64,000 nucleotides of DNA from Microbacterium aurantiacum (GCF_002872075.1 NZ_PGGU01000002.1:62001-126000), one strand, 5' to 3'. Numbered from the stretch's first letter, positions 33,657 to 43,295 are shown. Numbers and translations: made by a program. Notes: generated by a model not told the origin, from the letters alone.

Positions 33657-34418
33657 ATGAGCGCCGGAGAAACAGTGTGGCCGGAAGATCTCGCGGCCGA
33701 TATCGACCGCTCGGGACCCGTGCCTCTCTATTTCCAGGTGTCCAGTCGCCTCGAAGCGGCGATCCGCTCCGGAGAGATCCCTCCCGGTTCCCGCCTCGAG
33801 AACGAGATCGCGATCGCGGAGCGGCTCGGGCTCTCGCGGCCGACGATCCGGCGCGCAATCCAGGAGCTGGTGGACAAGGGACTGCTCGTCCGCCGCCGGG
33901 GGGTGGGTACTCAGGTGGTCCAGGGGCAGGTCACTCGCCAGGTCGAATTGACCAGCCTGTACGAAGACCTGCAGAACGCCAGGCAGGAGCCGGCGACTCG
34001 AGTCCTCGATCTCGAAGTGCGCCCAGCCACCGACGAGGTCGCCCAAGCCCTCGGCATCGCTGTCGGCGCCGACATCCTGTACCTGAGACGCCTGCGATTC
34101 ACCGGCACCACACCGGTCGCGATCCTGGAGAACACTCTTCCCGTGGACTTCGCCGACATCACGCCCGCCCAGCTCGAGGCGCGGGGCCTCTATCAGATCC
34201 TCCGAGGCCGCGGGGTGGCGATCAGCGTGGCGAAGCAGAAGATCGGCGCCCGCCGAACGCACGGCGACGAGAGCGAACTTCTGGACATCGATCGCGGCGG
34301 ACCCGTGCTCACGATGCAGCGCATCGCCTTCGACAACAGCGGACGCGCCGTCGAGGTCGGTCACCATTGCTACCGCCCCGACATGTACAGCTTCGAGACG
34401 ACCGTCGTCGCTCGGTAG
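33657..34418 (+). CDS. iolR: GntR-family regulator of inositol catabolism
   Basis: Repressor of 253 residues. The N-terminal winged helix reads VPLYFQVSSRLEAAIRSGEIPPGSRLENEIAIAERLGLSRPTIRRAIQELVDKGLLVRRRGVGTQVV, and a UTRA effector-binding domain occupies the rest (AILENTLPVDFADITPAQLEARGLY). The start at 33657 follows GGAGTGGA. An eight-codon reading frame at 33634-33660 ends in an ATGA overlap with it. It is divergent from iolC, the arrangement known for IolR in Corynebacterium. Half-sites of a shared palindrome lie at both promoters, so repression of the iol operon and itself is expected. Confidence 0.88.
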   Translation: MSAGETVWPEDLAADIDRSGPVPLYFQVSSRLEAAIRSGEIPPGSRLENEIAIAERLGLSRPTIRRAIQELVDKGLLVRRRGVGTQVVQGQVTRQVELTSLYEDLQNARQEPATRVLDLEVRPATDEVAQALGIAVGADILYLRRLRFTGTTPVAILENTLPVDFADITPAQLEARGLYQILRGRGVAISVAKQKIGARRTHGDESELLDIDRGGPVLTMQRIAFDNSGRAVEVGHHCYRPDMYSFETTVVAR

Positions 34419-34450
34419 CCGAATCTCGATCGTGCGCGACTCGATCTGAG

Positions 34451-36319
34451 TCAGATCCTTCCGCGCAGCTCCCAGGAATCGACGCCGCGGCGCGGAGCGA
34501 ACAGGATCCGCGACACTTCGTCCCCCCAGGAATCCTGGAGATAGGGGTCGCCGGTCGCGCGCGTCTCGATCACGACCTCCGCCGGGTCGTGGACCAGCAT
34601 CAGGGGGCGGGAGCCGTGCCGCCCGGGGACGAGGATGCGGTCGCCCACCCGCTCGGGCACGCCGGCGCACACGATGGCGATGCGGGTGCCCTCCGCGCCG
34701 ACGGCGGCTCCCTCGTCGCGAACGAGCACTTCGCCGTCACTGAGTCGGACCAGCCTCGTCCACTCGCGGTCCGCTCCGTCCGGCCAGGGGTACGCCCCGC
34801 TCAGGTCGATCGACCAGCCTTCATCGAGGGGCTGCAGCGGCGCCTCCCACTCCCGGCCCGGCAGCTGCTCGAGCCCGTGAGGATGCGGGAGGCTGTGCCA
34901 CTCGCTGCTCAGATGCCACAGCGAGTACCGCTGCTCGGAGAAGGTGGTCGCGGTGTACACCCCGCGGCCGAGGTCGGCGAGCAGCGGCACCCCGTCGACC
35001 GCCACGGACACCGATCCGAGGTCGTTGTGGTTGTGACTCTCGGCGTTGTGCCCCGCCTTCACGATGACGGTCAGCCCGGTGGAGTCGCCCTCGCGCTCCC
35101 GCCGGATGCCGACGGCGATCGAGGCGAACTCCGCTTGCCGCGGGTAAGGCGCTCCGCGGGGCGGAGTCGCGCGCCACCGGGCATCGAACGACTCGCCGAT
35201 CATGCGGCCGATCCCGCCGACCGTATCGGCCTGCAGCCCGAGGGTGCGGCCCGCCACCCTCCGGCCGGCCGCGAACGCCGCGGTTTCCTCGAGCCCGCAG
35301 AACTGCGCCGCACGGAACAGCGAGAACCAGGGCACGTCCGCCCCGATCCGCGCCTCCGCGTCGGAGTAGCTGGCGACCCAGTCATCGCCGAGCAGCATCC
35401 GCTCGGGGAACCGGGCGAGCTCGCGCAGCCCGGACAGCGCTCCGCCGACCGCCTCCGACCCGATCCGGCCGCCGGAGAGCGTATCGAGCAGCACGAGGCC
35501 GTCGAATGCCCGACCGGCACCCTGCCACCAGTACGCGAAGCCCTCGTCGATGCCACCGTCGGCGGGGAGATGCGACAGGTAGCGGTCGAGGCCGTCGACG
35601 CATCTCTCGAGCAGCCGCTCTTGACGCTCCCCTTCGCTGAACGCGACGGCCGCGGGGATGACGTTGCCGACGATCCATGCCAGCCAGTTGTTGATCTCGC
35701 GGTTCTCCCACCACCAGTCACGGCGCTGCATCAGCGGTGTCAGGATGCGGCGTTCGACCTCAGCGCGCAGTCGCGGCATCACTCCGGGCACTTCGACGTC
35801 GAGGGCGTCGCCCAGAATGAGAGCCGCCCACCCGGCGAGCGCCGCGCACTCCCCCGCCCCCAGATCGAGGAACGGGCGGTCGACGTCGGTGGTGAGCAGC
35901 CCCCGAGAGAATGCGTCATCGTGCGCGGGCCAGCACCAGGTCGACTGCTCGCAGAGGGTCCACAGCCCGTCGGCCGCCTCGATCACACGTGCAGGCGACG
36001 GGTCGATCGCGGCGGCGAGGACCGCCAGTCGAATACGCCGCTTGTGCGCGAAGTCGACCGACTCGTAGCCTCGGCGATCCCCGGTCCGCGCGAAGTCCGA
36101 CCACTGCGAGAGCCGGGGCACGATCCAGGTCTCACCGTGCGCGGCGTCGGCCGCCGCCAGGATGAGATCCCGCGCCTCCTGATCGATGGACTGCCAGGCG
36201 GCGCGGTCGGAAGAGCTGGGCACGAGATGCGGGATGGCATCGCCCTGCGACGACTGCCAGATGTGCAGCAGCGCTCCGCGTTCGATCAGCCCGGCATCAC
36301 CCTCATCCTGTCCGTCCAT
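34451..36319 (-). CDS. Heparinase II/III-family polysaccharide lyase, cytosolic
   Basis: Lyase of 622 residues with an N-terminal (alpha/alpha) toroid (about 40-380; NREINNWLAWIVGNV and GGIDEGFAYWWQGAGRAFD with a likely catalytic Tyr263) and a C-terminal beta-sandwich with the heparinase II/III signature KAGHNAESHNHNDLGSVSVAVDGVPLLADLGRGVYT (His429 and His431). No signal peptide is present, so it cuts oligosaccharides after import. It ends a seven-gene module with an importer and a hydroxyacid dehydrogenase. Related families act on heparan, hyaluronan, alginate or exopolysaccharide oligomers; the substrate here is unknown. Confidence 0.88.
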   Translation of the reverse strand: MDGQDEGDAGLIERGALLHIWQSSQGDAIPHLVPSSSDRAAWQSIDQEARDLILAAADAAHGETWIVPRLSQWSDFARTGDRRGYESVDFAHKRRIRLAVLAAAIDPSPARVIEAADGLWTLCEQSTWCWPAHDDAFSRGLLTTDVDRPFLDLGAGECAALAGWAALILGDALDVEVPGVMPRLRAEVERRILTPLMQRRDWWWENREINNWLAWIVGNVIPAAVAFSEGERQERLLERCVDGLDRYLSHLPADGGIDEGFAYWWQGAGRAFDGLVLLDTLSGGRIGSEAVGGALSGLRELARFPERMLLGDDWVASYSDAEARIGADVPWFSLFRAAQFCGLEETAAFAAGRRVAGRTLGLQADTVGGIGRMIGESFDARWRATPPRGAPYPRQAEFASIAVGIRREREGDSTGLTVIVKAGHNAESHNHNDLGSVSVAVDGVPLLADLGRGVYTATTFSEQRYSLWHLSSEWHSLPHPHGLEQLPGREWEAPLQPLDEGWSIDLSGAYPWPDGADREWTRLVRLSDGEVLVRDEGAAVGAEGTRIAIVCAGVPERVGDRILVPGRHGSRPLMLVHDPAEVVIETRATGDPYLQDSWGDEVSRILFAPRRGVDSWELRGRI

Positions 36320-36325
36320 GTCGAC

Positions 36326-37300
36326 CTACGCGCTGAGTTCCATGTCCCGCCGGGTGATCACCTGCGACAGGATCCCCCCGCGGAGCAGCGTCTCGATGTC
36401 ATCGAGGGCCGAGTCCGCGAGCCGGCGCGCCTCGGTGCCCATCGATCCGGCGATATGCGGGGTCAGCGCCACGTTCGGCAGTTCGCGCAGCGGCGAGTCG
36501 GCCGGCAGCGGGTCAGGCTCCGTCACGTCGAGGACGGCGTCCAGCCGCCCGGAGGCGCACTCCCGCAGCAGCGCGTCGTGATCGAGGATCCAGCCGCGCG
36601 CCGTGTTGATCACGGTGGCGCCGTCGCGCAGGGCGGCGAGCTCGGTACCGCCGATCATGTGGTGCGTCTCCGGCAGCGCCGGGGCATGCAACGACAGCAC
36701 ATCGACCTGTCCGAGCAATGACCCGAGAGAGACGAGCTCCGCCCCCGCCGCTGCGACGACCTCCGGCGCGACGAACGGGTCGGCGACGAGGATGCGAACA
36801 TCGTCGAGCTGGCCGAGCATCCGCACCACCCGGCGACCGATCCGCGAGAATCCGACGATACCCACCGTCCTGCCGACGCTGCCGTACTTCAGCGAGCCGA
36901 CCAGATCGCCCCAGCCGAGGATGGCCGAGGGGGTGCGCATGTGCAGGAAGGCGCGCTTGAACGCGAGGATGATCGTCGCGAAGGTGTACTCGGCGACCGG
37001 GACCGCGTTGGCGTCGGCCGCGGAGGTCACGATGATCTCGCGCCTCCACAGCGCGTCGGAGACGAGGCCCTGCACGCTGCCGGCGGCGTGCACGACAGCA
37101 CGCAGCCGGGGCATGCGGTCGAGCATCTCGGCGTCGAGCCGCGGCGCCCCCCAGGAGGTCAGCAGGATCTCGGTGTCCGCGAGGTCGCCGTGGTCGATCG
37201 CGAGAGGCGAAGACGAGGTCAGCGCCTGCAGCCGCTGCAGGCGAGCGGAGTCGAAGAGCAGGTCGAACACCTCGGGACTCATCGCGGTGCGCACCCTCAC
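36326..37300 (-). CDS. D-isomer-specific 2-hydroxyacid dehydrogenase
   Basis: NAD-dependent dehydrogenase of 324 residues. The cofactor domain shows VGRTVGIVGFSRIGRRVVRMLG, the substrate domain VVHAAGSVQGLVSDALW, and the catalytic set appears as INTARGWILD (Arg), VLDVTEPDPLPADSPL (Glu) and LTPHIAGSMGTEARR (His). The GTG at 37300 overlaps the DUF624 stop as GTGA and has AGAGG upstream. Longer upstream frames are shadows of the permease genes. In this locus it could reduce a 2-keto acid from the unsaturated uronate product (inference). Confidence 0.9.
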   Translation of the reverse strand: MRVRTAMSPEVFDLLFDSARLQRLQALTSSSPLAIDHGDLADTEILLTSWGAPRLDAEMLDRMPRLRAVVHAAGSVQGLVSDALWRREIIVTSAADANAVPVAEYTFATIILAFKRAFLHMRTPSAILGWGDLVGSLKYGSVGRTVGIVGFSRIGRRVVRMLGQLDDVRILVADPFVAPEVVAAAGAELVSLGSLLGQVDVLSLHAPALPETHHMIGGTELAALRDGATVINTARGWILDHDALLRECASGRLDAVLDVTEPDPLPADSPLRELPNVALTPHIAGSMGTEARRLADSALDDIETLLRGGILSQVITRRDMELSA

Positions 37301-37965
37301 GCCCGCACCTCTTCGAGGTCGAGAACCGGGCGCAGCGTGTAGCGGCTGTTCGCCCACGCGACGTACAGGGCCGGTGCGCAGGTCAGGCCGATCGCGATCG
37401 CCGGCATCGTGGTGAACAGGGCGAACTGCACGCCCAGCACCGCGAACGACAGCACGCTCAGATACCAGCGCCGCACGCTCAGGTAGAGCGCCGCCTTGAG
37501 GATGTCGCGCAGGCGTGCCTGCGGCGCCTCGGCGAGTGCGACGAGCGCGACGAGCGCGGTCGCGACGGCGATCGCGGTGAGCAGGACCAGCACCGGGACC
37601 ACGACGACGGACGCCGGCAGTGCAGCCACCGCACGCACGTCGACGAGCAGGACGACGACGGATGCCGCGGCGGCTGCCCCGATCAGCATCCCCTTGCGCC
37701 AGGTCGTCTTCCAGCCTCGGAAGAACGACCGCACCACCTGCGGCTCGCCGCGCCCGAACTCGCGGAACGCCGTGAACGCGCCCGTGAGAGCCGGAGCCGC
37801 CACGGGCGCCGCGAGAGCCAGCATCGGCCAGGACAGCATCGGGTCGGTGGTCATCAGCAGCACCACGAGGGGTGCGGCCGCGAGGAGGACGAGGAAGTTC
37901 GACATCAGGCCGAGATAGACGACGCCGAGGATGGTCGCCCAGGCGTCGTGCGAGATCCGCTTCAT
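37297..37965 (-). CDS. DUF624 (YesL-like) membrane protein
   Basis: Integral membrane protein of 222 residues with about five hydrophobic segments, beginning AWATILGVVYLGLMSNFLVLLAAAPLVVLL. The block GAFTAFREFGRGEPQVVRSFFRGWKTTWRKG is typical of DUF624. Homologues sit beside ABC importers for pectin or other plant oligosaccharides (YesL in the Bacillus rhamnogalacturonan cluster), but their job is not known. It lies three bases after the MalG-type permease stop and overlaps the dehydrogenase start. Confidence 0.85.
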   Translation of the reverse strand: MKRISHDAWATILGVVYLGLMSNFLVLLAAAPLVVLLMTTDPMLSWPMLALAAPVAAPALTGAFTAFREFGRGEPQVVRSFFRGWKTTWRKGMLIGAAAAASVVVLLVDVRAVAALPASVVVVPVLVLLTAIAVATALVALVALAEAPQARLRDILKAALYLSVRRWYLSVLSFAVLGVQFALFTTMPAIAIGLTCAPALYVAWANSRYTLRPVLDLEEVRA

Positions 37966-37968
37966 CGA

Positions 37969-38874
37969 TCAGCCCTTCATCCCGCTCGTGGCGATGCCCT
38001 CGACGAAGTACTTCTGGCCGAGCAGGAAGATGATCGCGATGGGCAGGACCGAGATCGTCAGGCCGGCGAACAGCAGCGCGTAGTTCGTGTCGAAGAGGTT
38101 CGAGACGAAGCTCTTGAGTCCGAGCTGGATCGTCCACAGGTCGGGATTGCGCAGATAGATCAGCGGCCCCAGATAGTCGTTCCACGTGTTCACGAAGGTG
38201 AGCAGCGTGAGGCTCGCGATCGCCGGGATCGACAGCGGCAGCATGATGCGGCGCCAGATGCCGTACTCGCTGAGCCCGTCCAGGCGCGCGGCCTCGCTCA
38301 GCTCCTCGGGGATCGTCTCGTAGTACTGCTTCATCAGGAACACCCCGAAGGCGCCGAACGCCTGCAGCAGGATGATCGCCCACAGCGTGTTCGACACCTT
38401 GAGGTTCGACAGCAGGATGAACTGCGGGATCATGTACGACTGCCACGGAACCGCGATCGTGCCGATGTAGGCGAGGAACAGGATGTCCCGCCCGGCGAAG
38501 CGCATGCGCGCGAAGCCGTAGGCGGCGAACGATCCCGTGAGCACCTGCAGGAACGTCACGCTGACGGCCAGGAACAGTGTGTTGCGGATCCAGACGAGCA
38601 TGTCCGACTTCGTCCAGATGTCGACGTAGTTCTGCCACACGAAGATCTCCGGCACCCAGACCACGGGCACCGAGAACACCTCGTTGGCGTTCTTCAGCGA
38701 GCTCATCACCATCCAGGCGAACGGGGCCAGCAGGCCGATCGCGGCGATGATCAGGGCGATGTAGCCGACGATGCGGCCGGCGGTGCGGCCGGCGCGCACG
38801 CGGGCTGCCGGGGCGGGGCCGCTGAGCTTGCGCAGCGTGCCTCCGGTGACGAGGACCTGGGTCTCGGTCATCAT
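37969..38874 (-). CDS. ABC sugar permease (MalG-type)
   Basis: Permease of 301 residues with about six helices, starting VGYIALIIAAIGLLAPFAWMVMSSLK. The ATPase-docking loop is ELSEAARLDGLSEYGIWRRIMLPLSIP, and the tail FVEGIATSGMKG is characteristic. The ATG at 38874 overlaps the stop of the first permease (ATGA) and has GGAG upstream. It works with the permease and lipoprotein that precede it in the same operon. Confidence 0.93.
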   Translation of the reverse strand: MMTETQVLVTGGTLRKLSGPAPAARVRAGRTAGRIVGYIALIIAAIGLLAPFAWMVMSSLKNANEVFSVPVVWVPEIFVWQNYVDIWTKSDMLVWIRNTLFLAVSVTFLQVLTGSFAAYGFARMRFAGRDILFLAYIGTIAVPWQSYMIPQFILLSNLKVSNTLWAIILLQAFGAFGVFLMKQYYETIPEELSEAARLDGLSEYGIWRRIMLPLSIPAIASLTLLTFVNTWNDYLGPLIYLRNPDLWTIQLGLKSFVSNLFDTNYALLFAGLTISVLPIAIIFLLGQKYFVEGIATSGMKG

Positions 38875-39827
38875 GCGCTCCGCTTCTTGTTCCAGAGGAA
38901 CTGGCCGACGGTGACGAGGATGCAGAGGAAGAACAGCGCCACGGCCGCGGCTGACGCGTAGCCGAACTGCGACTCCTCGAAGCCCTTCTTGTAGATGAAC
39001 TGCGACAGGACGAGCGTCGACTGGCCGGGCCCGCCGTCGGTCATCACGAGGATCAGGTCGAAGACCTTGAAGGAGTTGATCGTGAGCATCACGGTGACGA
39101 AGAACATCGTCGGCCGCAGGCACGGCAGCGTCACGTTGACGAAGCGCTGCCAGACGCTCGCGCCGTCGACGCGCGCGGCCTCGTGCAGTTCACGCGGCAC
39201 GGTCTGGAGACCGGCGAGGAACAGGATCATGTAATAGCCCATGTCGCGCCAGGTGCTGACGATGACGACGGCGGGCATCGCCCACTCCGAGGAGGTGAGC
39301 CAGCCGGGGGGCTCGGAGATCCCGATCGCGCGAAGGACCTCGTTGACGGGCCCGTAGTCGGGGCTGAAGAGCAGGTTCCAGACGACCGCGATCGCGACGA
39401 TCGAGGTGATGTAGGGGAAGAAGGCCGCGGTGCGGAAGAAGGCGACGCCGCGGAGCTTGTTGTTCAGCAGGAGAGCGAGTCCCAGCGCGACGACCATCGT
39501 CAGCGGGATGTGCATCACCGAGTAGTAGATGGTGTTCCAGAACGCGATGTGGAAGCTGCCGTCGCCCATCAGGCGCTGGAAGTTCGTCAACCCCACCCAG
39601 TCGGCCTTGCCGAAGACGTTCCAGTTCGTGAACGCCATGTAGAAGAGGATCAGCACCGGGAGCAGGGTGAGGAACCCGAATCCGATGAAGTTCGGCAGGA
39701 TGAAGCTCCAGCCGATCAGGGCGTTGCGGCGGCGCAGCGCCGAGCGGCGCTTCGGCAGCTTCGGCGGCTTCGGATTCTTCGCCGGCCGTGGGGCCGTGCC
39801 GCGGGGCGGGGCCTCGGTGGTGGTCAT
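38871..39827 (-). CDS. ABC sugar permease (MalF-type)
   Basis: Permease of 318 residues with a long Pro/Lys-rich cytosolic N-terminus and about six helices, the first near LIGWSFILPNFIGFGFLTLLPVLILFYMAFTNW. The EAA loop reads LHEAARVDGASVWQRFVNVTLPCLRP, and GGPGQSTLVLSQFIYKKGFEES is typical of oligosaccharide systems. The ATG at 39827 has GGAGACGAAAGAC upstream. It lies 86 bases after the binding protein. Confidence 0.93.
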   Translation of the reverse strand: MTTTEAPPRGTAPRPAKNPKPPKLPKRRSALRRRNALIGWSFILPNFIGFGFLTLLPVLILFYMAFTNWNVFGKADWVGLTNFQRLMGDGSFHIAFWNTIYYSVMHIPLTMVVALGLALLLNNKLRGVAFFRTAAFFPYITSIVAIAVVWNLLFSPDYGPVNEVLRAIGISEPPGWLTSSEWAMPAVVIVSTWRDMGYYMILFLAGLQTVPRELHEAARVDGASVWQRFVNVTLPCLRPTMFFVTVMLTINSFKVFDLILVMTDGGPGQSTLVLSQFIYKKGFEESQFGYASAAAVALFFLCILVTVGQFLWNKKRSA

Positions 39828-39913
39828 GTCTTTCGTCTCCTGGATGAGGCGGCGGTGGATGCGGCGCGGGGGCGCGATGTCGAGGGCCGACCGGCGGCCG
39901 GCCCCCGACAGGG

Positions 39914-41194
39914 TCAGCCGACCTCGTTCTTCACGCGGTCTTCGGCTGTCTTGATCGCGTCGTCGATCGACGCCGAGCCGGACATGACGGCAGTGTGCAG
40001 GTCGGCGAGGATGCCCTGGATCGTCGCCGTCTTGCTGGACGTCGGGTTTTCGGGGAGCACCTCGTGGGTCGACCAGGCGAACTTCGACAGGTCATCGGTC
40101 GGAGCGCCCTCGACCGAGAAGTAGCTCTCCACGACGGCGTCGTTCGTCAGAGCCGGGGTGATGCCGATCGCGGCGAGCGCCTGAGCGCCCTCCTCGGACG
40201 CGGCGAACTCGAGGAACTGCTTGGCCGCATCGGCCTTCGCAGAGTCGATGTTCGCGTTGATGCCGAAGCCGGTCGGGTCTCCGAAGGTCACCGGGGTGTT
40301 GTCGGTGCCGGCGGTCTTGTCGTCGAGCTGCGGCGCAGGGGCGATGCCCCACTCGAAGTCGTTGGCGTCGCCCGAGGCCTGCTGGGCGATCAGGGTGGCC
40401 GTGTACCAGGTGCCCATCAGCATCATCGCCGCTTTCTGGGTGCCGAACTCGCCCTGGTAGGTGAGCTGGTTGGCGGTGGAGGTGTTGAAGTCGACCTGGT
40501 CGCCGGCAGCCTGCAGCGCCAGCGTGTTGTCGTAGTAGTCCTTCAGGTTGCCGTAGTCGCCGTCGAGGACGCTGGTGCCGGTCTGCGCGTTCGCGAAGCC
40601 CTGCACGGTGGACTGCCAGCGGTGCAGGTACGCGCCCTTGACGGTGTCGGTGGTCAGCGCCTCGGCGGCGTCGGCGTAGTCGTCCCAGGTCCAGGAGCCG
40701 TCGGGGTGTTCGACCCCTGCGGCGTCGAAGAGGTCCTTGTCGTAGAAGAGCACCCAGGAGTCCTGGCGGTAGGGCACGGCGTACGCAGCACCGTCGACCT
40801 CGTAGGACTCGGCGCCGCTGATGCCATCGGGGAGCTTCACATCGGAGACGTCGAGCAGCTGGCCGCCCTCCTGGAAGGTGGTGACGTACTTGACCTCCTT
40901 CTGCGTGATGATGTCGGGGCCGGAACCGGCGGCGAGGTCGGCGGTGACGAGCGTGTTGTACTCGGCGGCGTCGTACTCCTTGAGCTCGATCGTGACGTTC
41001 GGGTGCTCCTTCGTGAACGCGTCGGCGAGCGTCTGGAACTCGGGCGTGGTGTCGATGCTCCACCCGGACAGCGTCAGGGTGATCGGGGCGTCGGGGTCGG
41101 CGCTCTCCGCGGCGTCGGGTGTGCCGGAACAACCGGCGAGGGCCAGGGTCGCGACTGCGGCGATGCTGCCGGCGGCGAGGATCTTGCGGTTCAT
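39914..41194 (-). CDS. ABC importer sugar-binding lipoprotein
   Basis: Extracellular binding protein of 426 residues with lipobox LALAGC (Cys22). The mature sequence shows ITLTLSGWSIDTTPEFQTLADAFTKEHPNVTIELKEYDAAEYNTLVTADLAAGSGPDIITQ, standard for family 1 carbohydrate binders, and a GSWTWDDYADAAEALT block. The start at 41194 has AAGGAG nine bases upstream. It feeds the two permeases that follow. The lyase and DUF2264 context points to a uronic-acid-containing oligosaccharide. Confidence 0.93.
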   Translation of the reverse strand: MNRKILAAGSIAAVATLALAGCSGTPDAAESADPDAPITLTLSGWSIDTTPEFQTLADAFTKEHPNVTIELKEYDAAEYNTLVTADLAAGSGPDIITQKEVKYVTTFQEGGQLLDVSDVKLPDGISGAESYEVDGAAYAVPYRQDSWVLFYDKDLFDAAGVEHPDGSWTWDDYADAAEALTTDTVKGAYLHRWQSTVQGFANAQTGTSVLDGDYGNLKDYYDNTLALQAAGDQVDFNTSTANQLTYQGEFGTQKAAMMLMGTWYTATLIAQQASGDANDFEWGIAPAPQLDDKTAGTDNTPVTFGDPTGFGINANIDSAKADAAKQFLEFAASEEGAQALAAIGITPALTNDAVVESYFSVEGAPTDDLSKFAWSTHEVLPENPTSSKTATIQGILADLHTAVMSGSASIDDAIKTAEDRVKNEVG

Positions 41195-41249
41195 GAGGTA
41201 CTGCTCCTTTGCAATTGCGGATGCCCAGGGACGGGACGGGGTCTCCGGC

Positions 41250-43202
41250 TCAGGCGAGCCGGTGTTCGGTGACGGTGGAGTCGGGCCAGGTGACGGCGAT
41301 GTCGCCGTCGATCCGGACGGAGGGGGCGGATGCCGGGGCGCGATCGGACAGGTGCACGGCTGTCACGATCCACTCGCCCATCGCGACCGGGTGGGTGATG
41401 ACCGGAACCGATGCCGCATCGCCGAGCGGGCTCGCATCCTGGCGGGTCTCGACCGCGGGCGTGCCGCCGGAGGTGAGCGCGACGATCGTGCTGCAGCGGC
41501 CGCGGGCGGCGGCCGTCGCACCGTCGTCCGATACGGCGTCGTCTGTGGCATCCGCCGCGATCGCCCAGCCGCCGATGCGCAGCGCGGCGGGCGCGGCATC
41601 CGCTTCCACGGTGTCGACGCGCACGAGGCGCACCTCCCACGCTCCCCGCACGATCGACCAGGTGGTGACGGTGCCGGCGATCTCCACGTCACCGACGATG
41701 CCGGAACCGTGCCGGGTCTGGGTTGCGGCCGGGGCTATCCAGTGCGCGGTCGCCGTGGATCCCGCGATCGCGACATCTCCGTCCAGACGGACGCCGAGCG
41801 TGCGCATGCCGGCGCGATGACTCGCCCGCCCGTCGGCGTGCAGGAGGGCGGCTGACTGCTCGAGCGGCTCGGCCCAGGCGTCGCCGTTCAGCAGCGGGCT
41901 CGTGACCGTGGAGTAGCCGAGGCGGGCGTACAGCGGTGAATCCCCGACGAGGTCTCCGGGGTGCGCGTGGTCGGCGCCGTGGTTGACGACGCGCACGATG
42001 CCGTCGTCGACGGTGGCGGAGATGATCCAGGCCGGAGCGACGGCGACGCGCAGCGTATCGGCGGTCTCGACGGGCAGGGGCACGGACGGCGCGGACCACA
42101 CGGGGTGATCTTCCGGCAGGGCGATGCCGAGCAGCCCCTTGGCCGCCCAGTAGGGTGACCCGGTGCCCGAGTAGTTCTGCGCGAGGCGACGCCATTCGCC
42201 GTGCCAGCCGAGGTCGAGCAACCCGTCGGCGTTCGGCGCGCCGTTGGCGGCGAAATGGCGGACGATGCCGGATGCCGCGCGGCGCAGCTGCCCGGCCGGA
42301 ACCGACGGCACCTCCGCGATCACGCCGGCCCAGTAGGGGGCGGCAGCAGCGAAGCGGTAGACGAGGCTACGCCCTTGGATGAGGGGGGAGCCGTCGGCGC
42401 CGACCATCGCGATCGCGTCCTGCAGGAAGGCGTCGAGACGCGCGATGTCGCCGGCTGTGCGGCCGTTCGCGAGCTCGGTTGCGCCCTGCATCCGCGCCCA
42501 CAGCACGGGATAGAGATGCAACGCCCAGCCGACGTAGTGATCGTAGGCGCGCTCGTCTCCGTCGGAGATCCAGCCGCCCTCGCGGAGGAAGGAGTCATGG
42601 CGGGCCAGGTCGTCGTCGATGTCGGCCTGCGACCACGGGCCTCCCACCGAGCGCAGGAAGGTCTCGACGACCACCCGGAACCACAGCCAGTTGTTGGCCG
42701 GATAGGTCTCATCGCCCACGATCGGCGAGAGGTAGTCGATCACGCGCTCGCGGGTGATCGCATCGAGGCGATCCCAGATCCACGGCCGGGTCATGTCGAG
42801 GATGAGCGCGATCGAGGCGGCTTCGACTTTGGCCTGGCCATGCTCGTCGGGGCGCACCCAGCGATCGGTGCTCTCGGGGTCGACACCCGCGACGATGCCG
42901 CGCGAATAGAAGTCGATGAGATCCTCGACTCCTTCACCGCGGGCACCGGCGATGCGGAAGCCGGCGAGCAGGAAGGTGCGCACGAAGCCCTCGAGCCCGT
43001 CGACGTCGACGCCGTAGCCGCCGGAGGCCCCGGGGAGCGTGATGCGGGCGCCGTTCTCGGAGGCCCAGGGGCGGACGGCGGCGAGCAGACCGTCGGCGTA
43101 CGCGAGCAGATCGGCGCGGGTCCATTCCGCATCGGCGCGATGCTCCTCCGTCACTTCGCTACGGTGCTCTTTCGCCGCTTCGCTGGTGCGCTCGAACGCC
43201 AC
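41250..43202 (-). CDS. DUF2264 domain-containing protein
   Basis: Cytosolic protein of 650 residues that covers the whole DUF2264 family, an (alpha/alpha)-toroid-like domain (about 25-390) with a beta-rich C-terminus. Typical blocks are ITLPGASGGYGVDVDGLEGFVRTFLLAGFR, YPANNWLWFRVVVETFLRSVGG and GRSLVYRFAAAAPYWAGVI. The toroid shape suggests a lyase or glycosidase on unsaturated uronyl or rhamnose-containing oligosaccharides, but no function is proven that I know of. The GTG at 43202 with AAAGGAG is the start. It is the first gene of the seven-gene operon and faces the hybrid regulator. Confidence 0.88.
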   Translation of the reverse strand: MAFERTSEAAKEHRSEVTEEHRADAEWTRADLLAYADGLLAAVRPWASENGARITLPGASGGYGVDVDGLEGFVRTFLLAGFRIAGARGEGVEDLIDFYSRGIVAGVDPESTDRWVRPDEHGQAKVEAASIALILDMTRPWIWDRLDAITRERVIDYLSPIVGDETYPANNWLWFRVVVETFLRSVGGPWSQADIDDDLARHDSFLREGGWISDGDERAYDHYVGWALHLYPVLWARMQGATELANGRTAGDIARLDAFLQDAIAMVGADGSPLIQGRSLVYRFAAAAPYWAGVIAEVPSVPAGQLRRAASGIVRHFAANGAPNADGLLDLGWHGEWRRLAQNYSGTGSPYWAAKGLLGIALPEDHPVWSAPSVPLPVETADTLRVAVAPAWIISATVDDGIVRVVNHGADHAHPGDLVGDSPLYARLGYSTVTSPLLNGDAWAEPLEQSAALLHADGRASHRAGMRTLGVRLDGDVAIAGSTATAHWIAPAATQTRHGSGIVGDVEIAGTVTTWSIVRGAWEVRLVRVDTVEADAAPAALRIGGWAIAADATDDAVSDDGATAAARGRCSTIVALTSGGTPAVETRQDASPLGDAASVPVITHPVAMGEWIVTAVHLSDRAPASAPSVRIDGDIAVTWPDSTVTEHRLA

Positions 43203-43266
43203 GGACTTCTCCTTTGAATGCTGCTCCGGGATGCCGCGACCAGAGCCTTCGGTCGCGATCGTTTGG

Positions 43267-43295
43267 AGATTATCATTCTGTTTCGATCAAGACAA
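43267..43295 (-). promoter_or_regulatory. Promoter of the DUF2264/importer/lyase operon
   Basis: On the minus strand TTGTCT (43295-43290) and TAATCT (43272-43267) are separated by exactly 17 bases. The expected start of transcription is about 58 bases before the GTG at 43202. One copy of the TTCGATCA repeat lies within the spacer, so a bound regulator would block RNA polymerase. Confidence 0.55.

Noticed and set aside
36326-38638. A 770-codon fusion of permease, DUF624 and dehydrogenase sequence.
   Set aside because: Only the last 324 codons look like protein; the earlier part is an out-of-frame reading of the DUF624 and permease genes, which have their own starts and stops.
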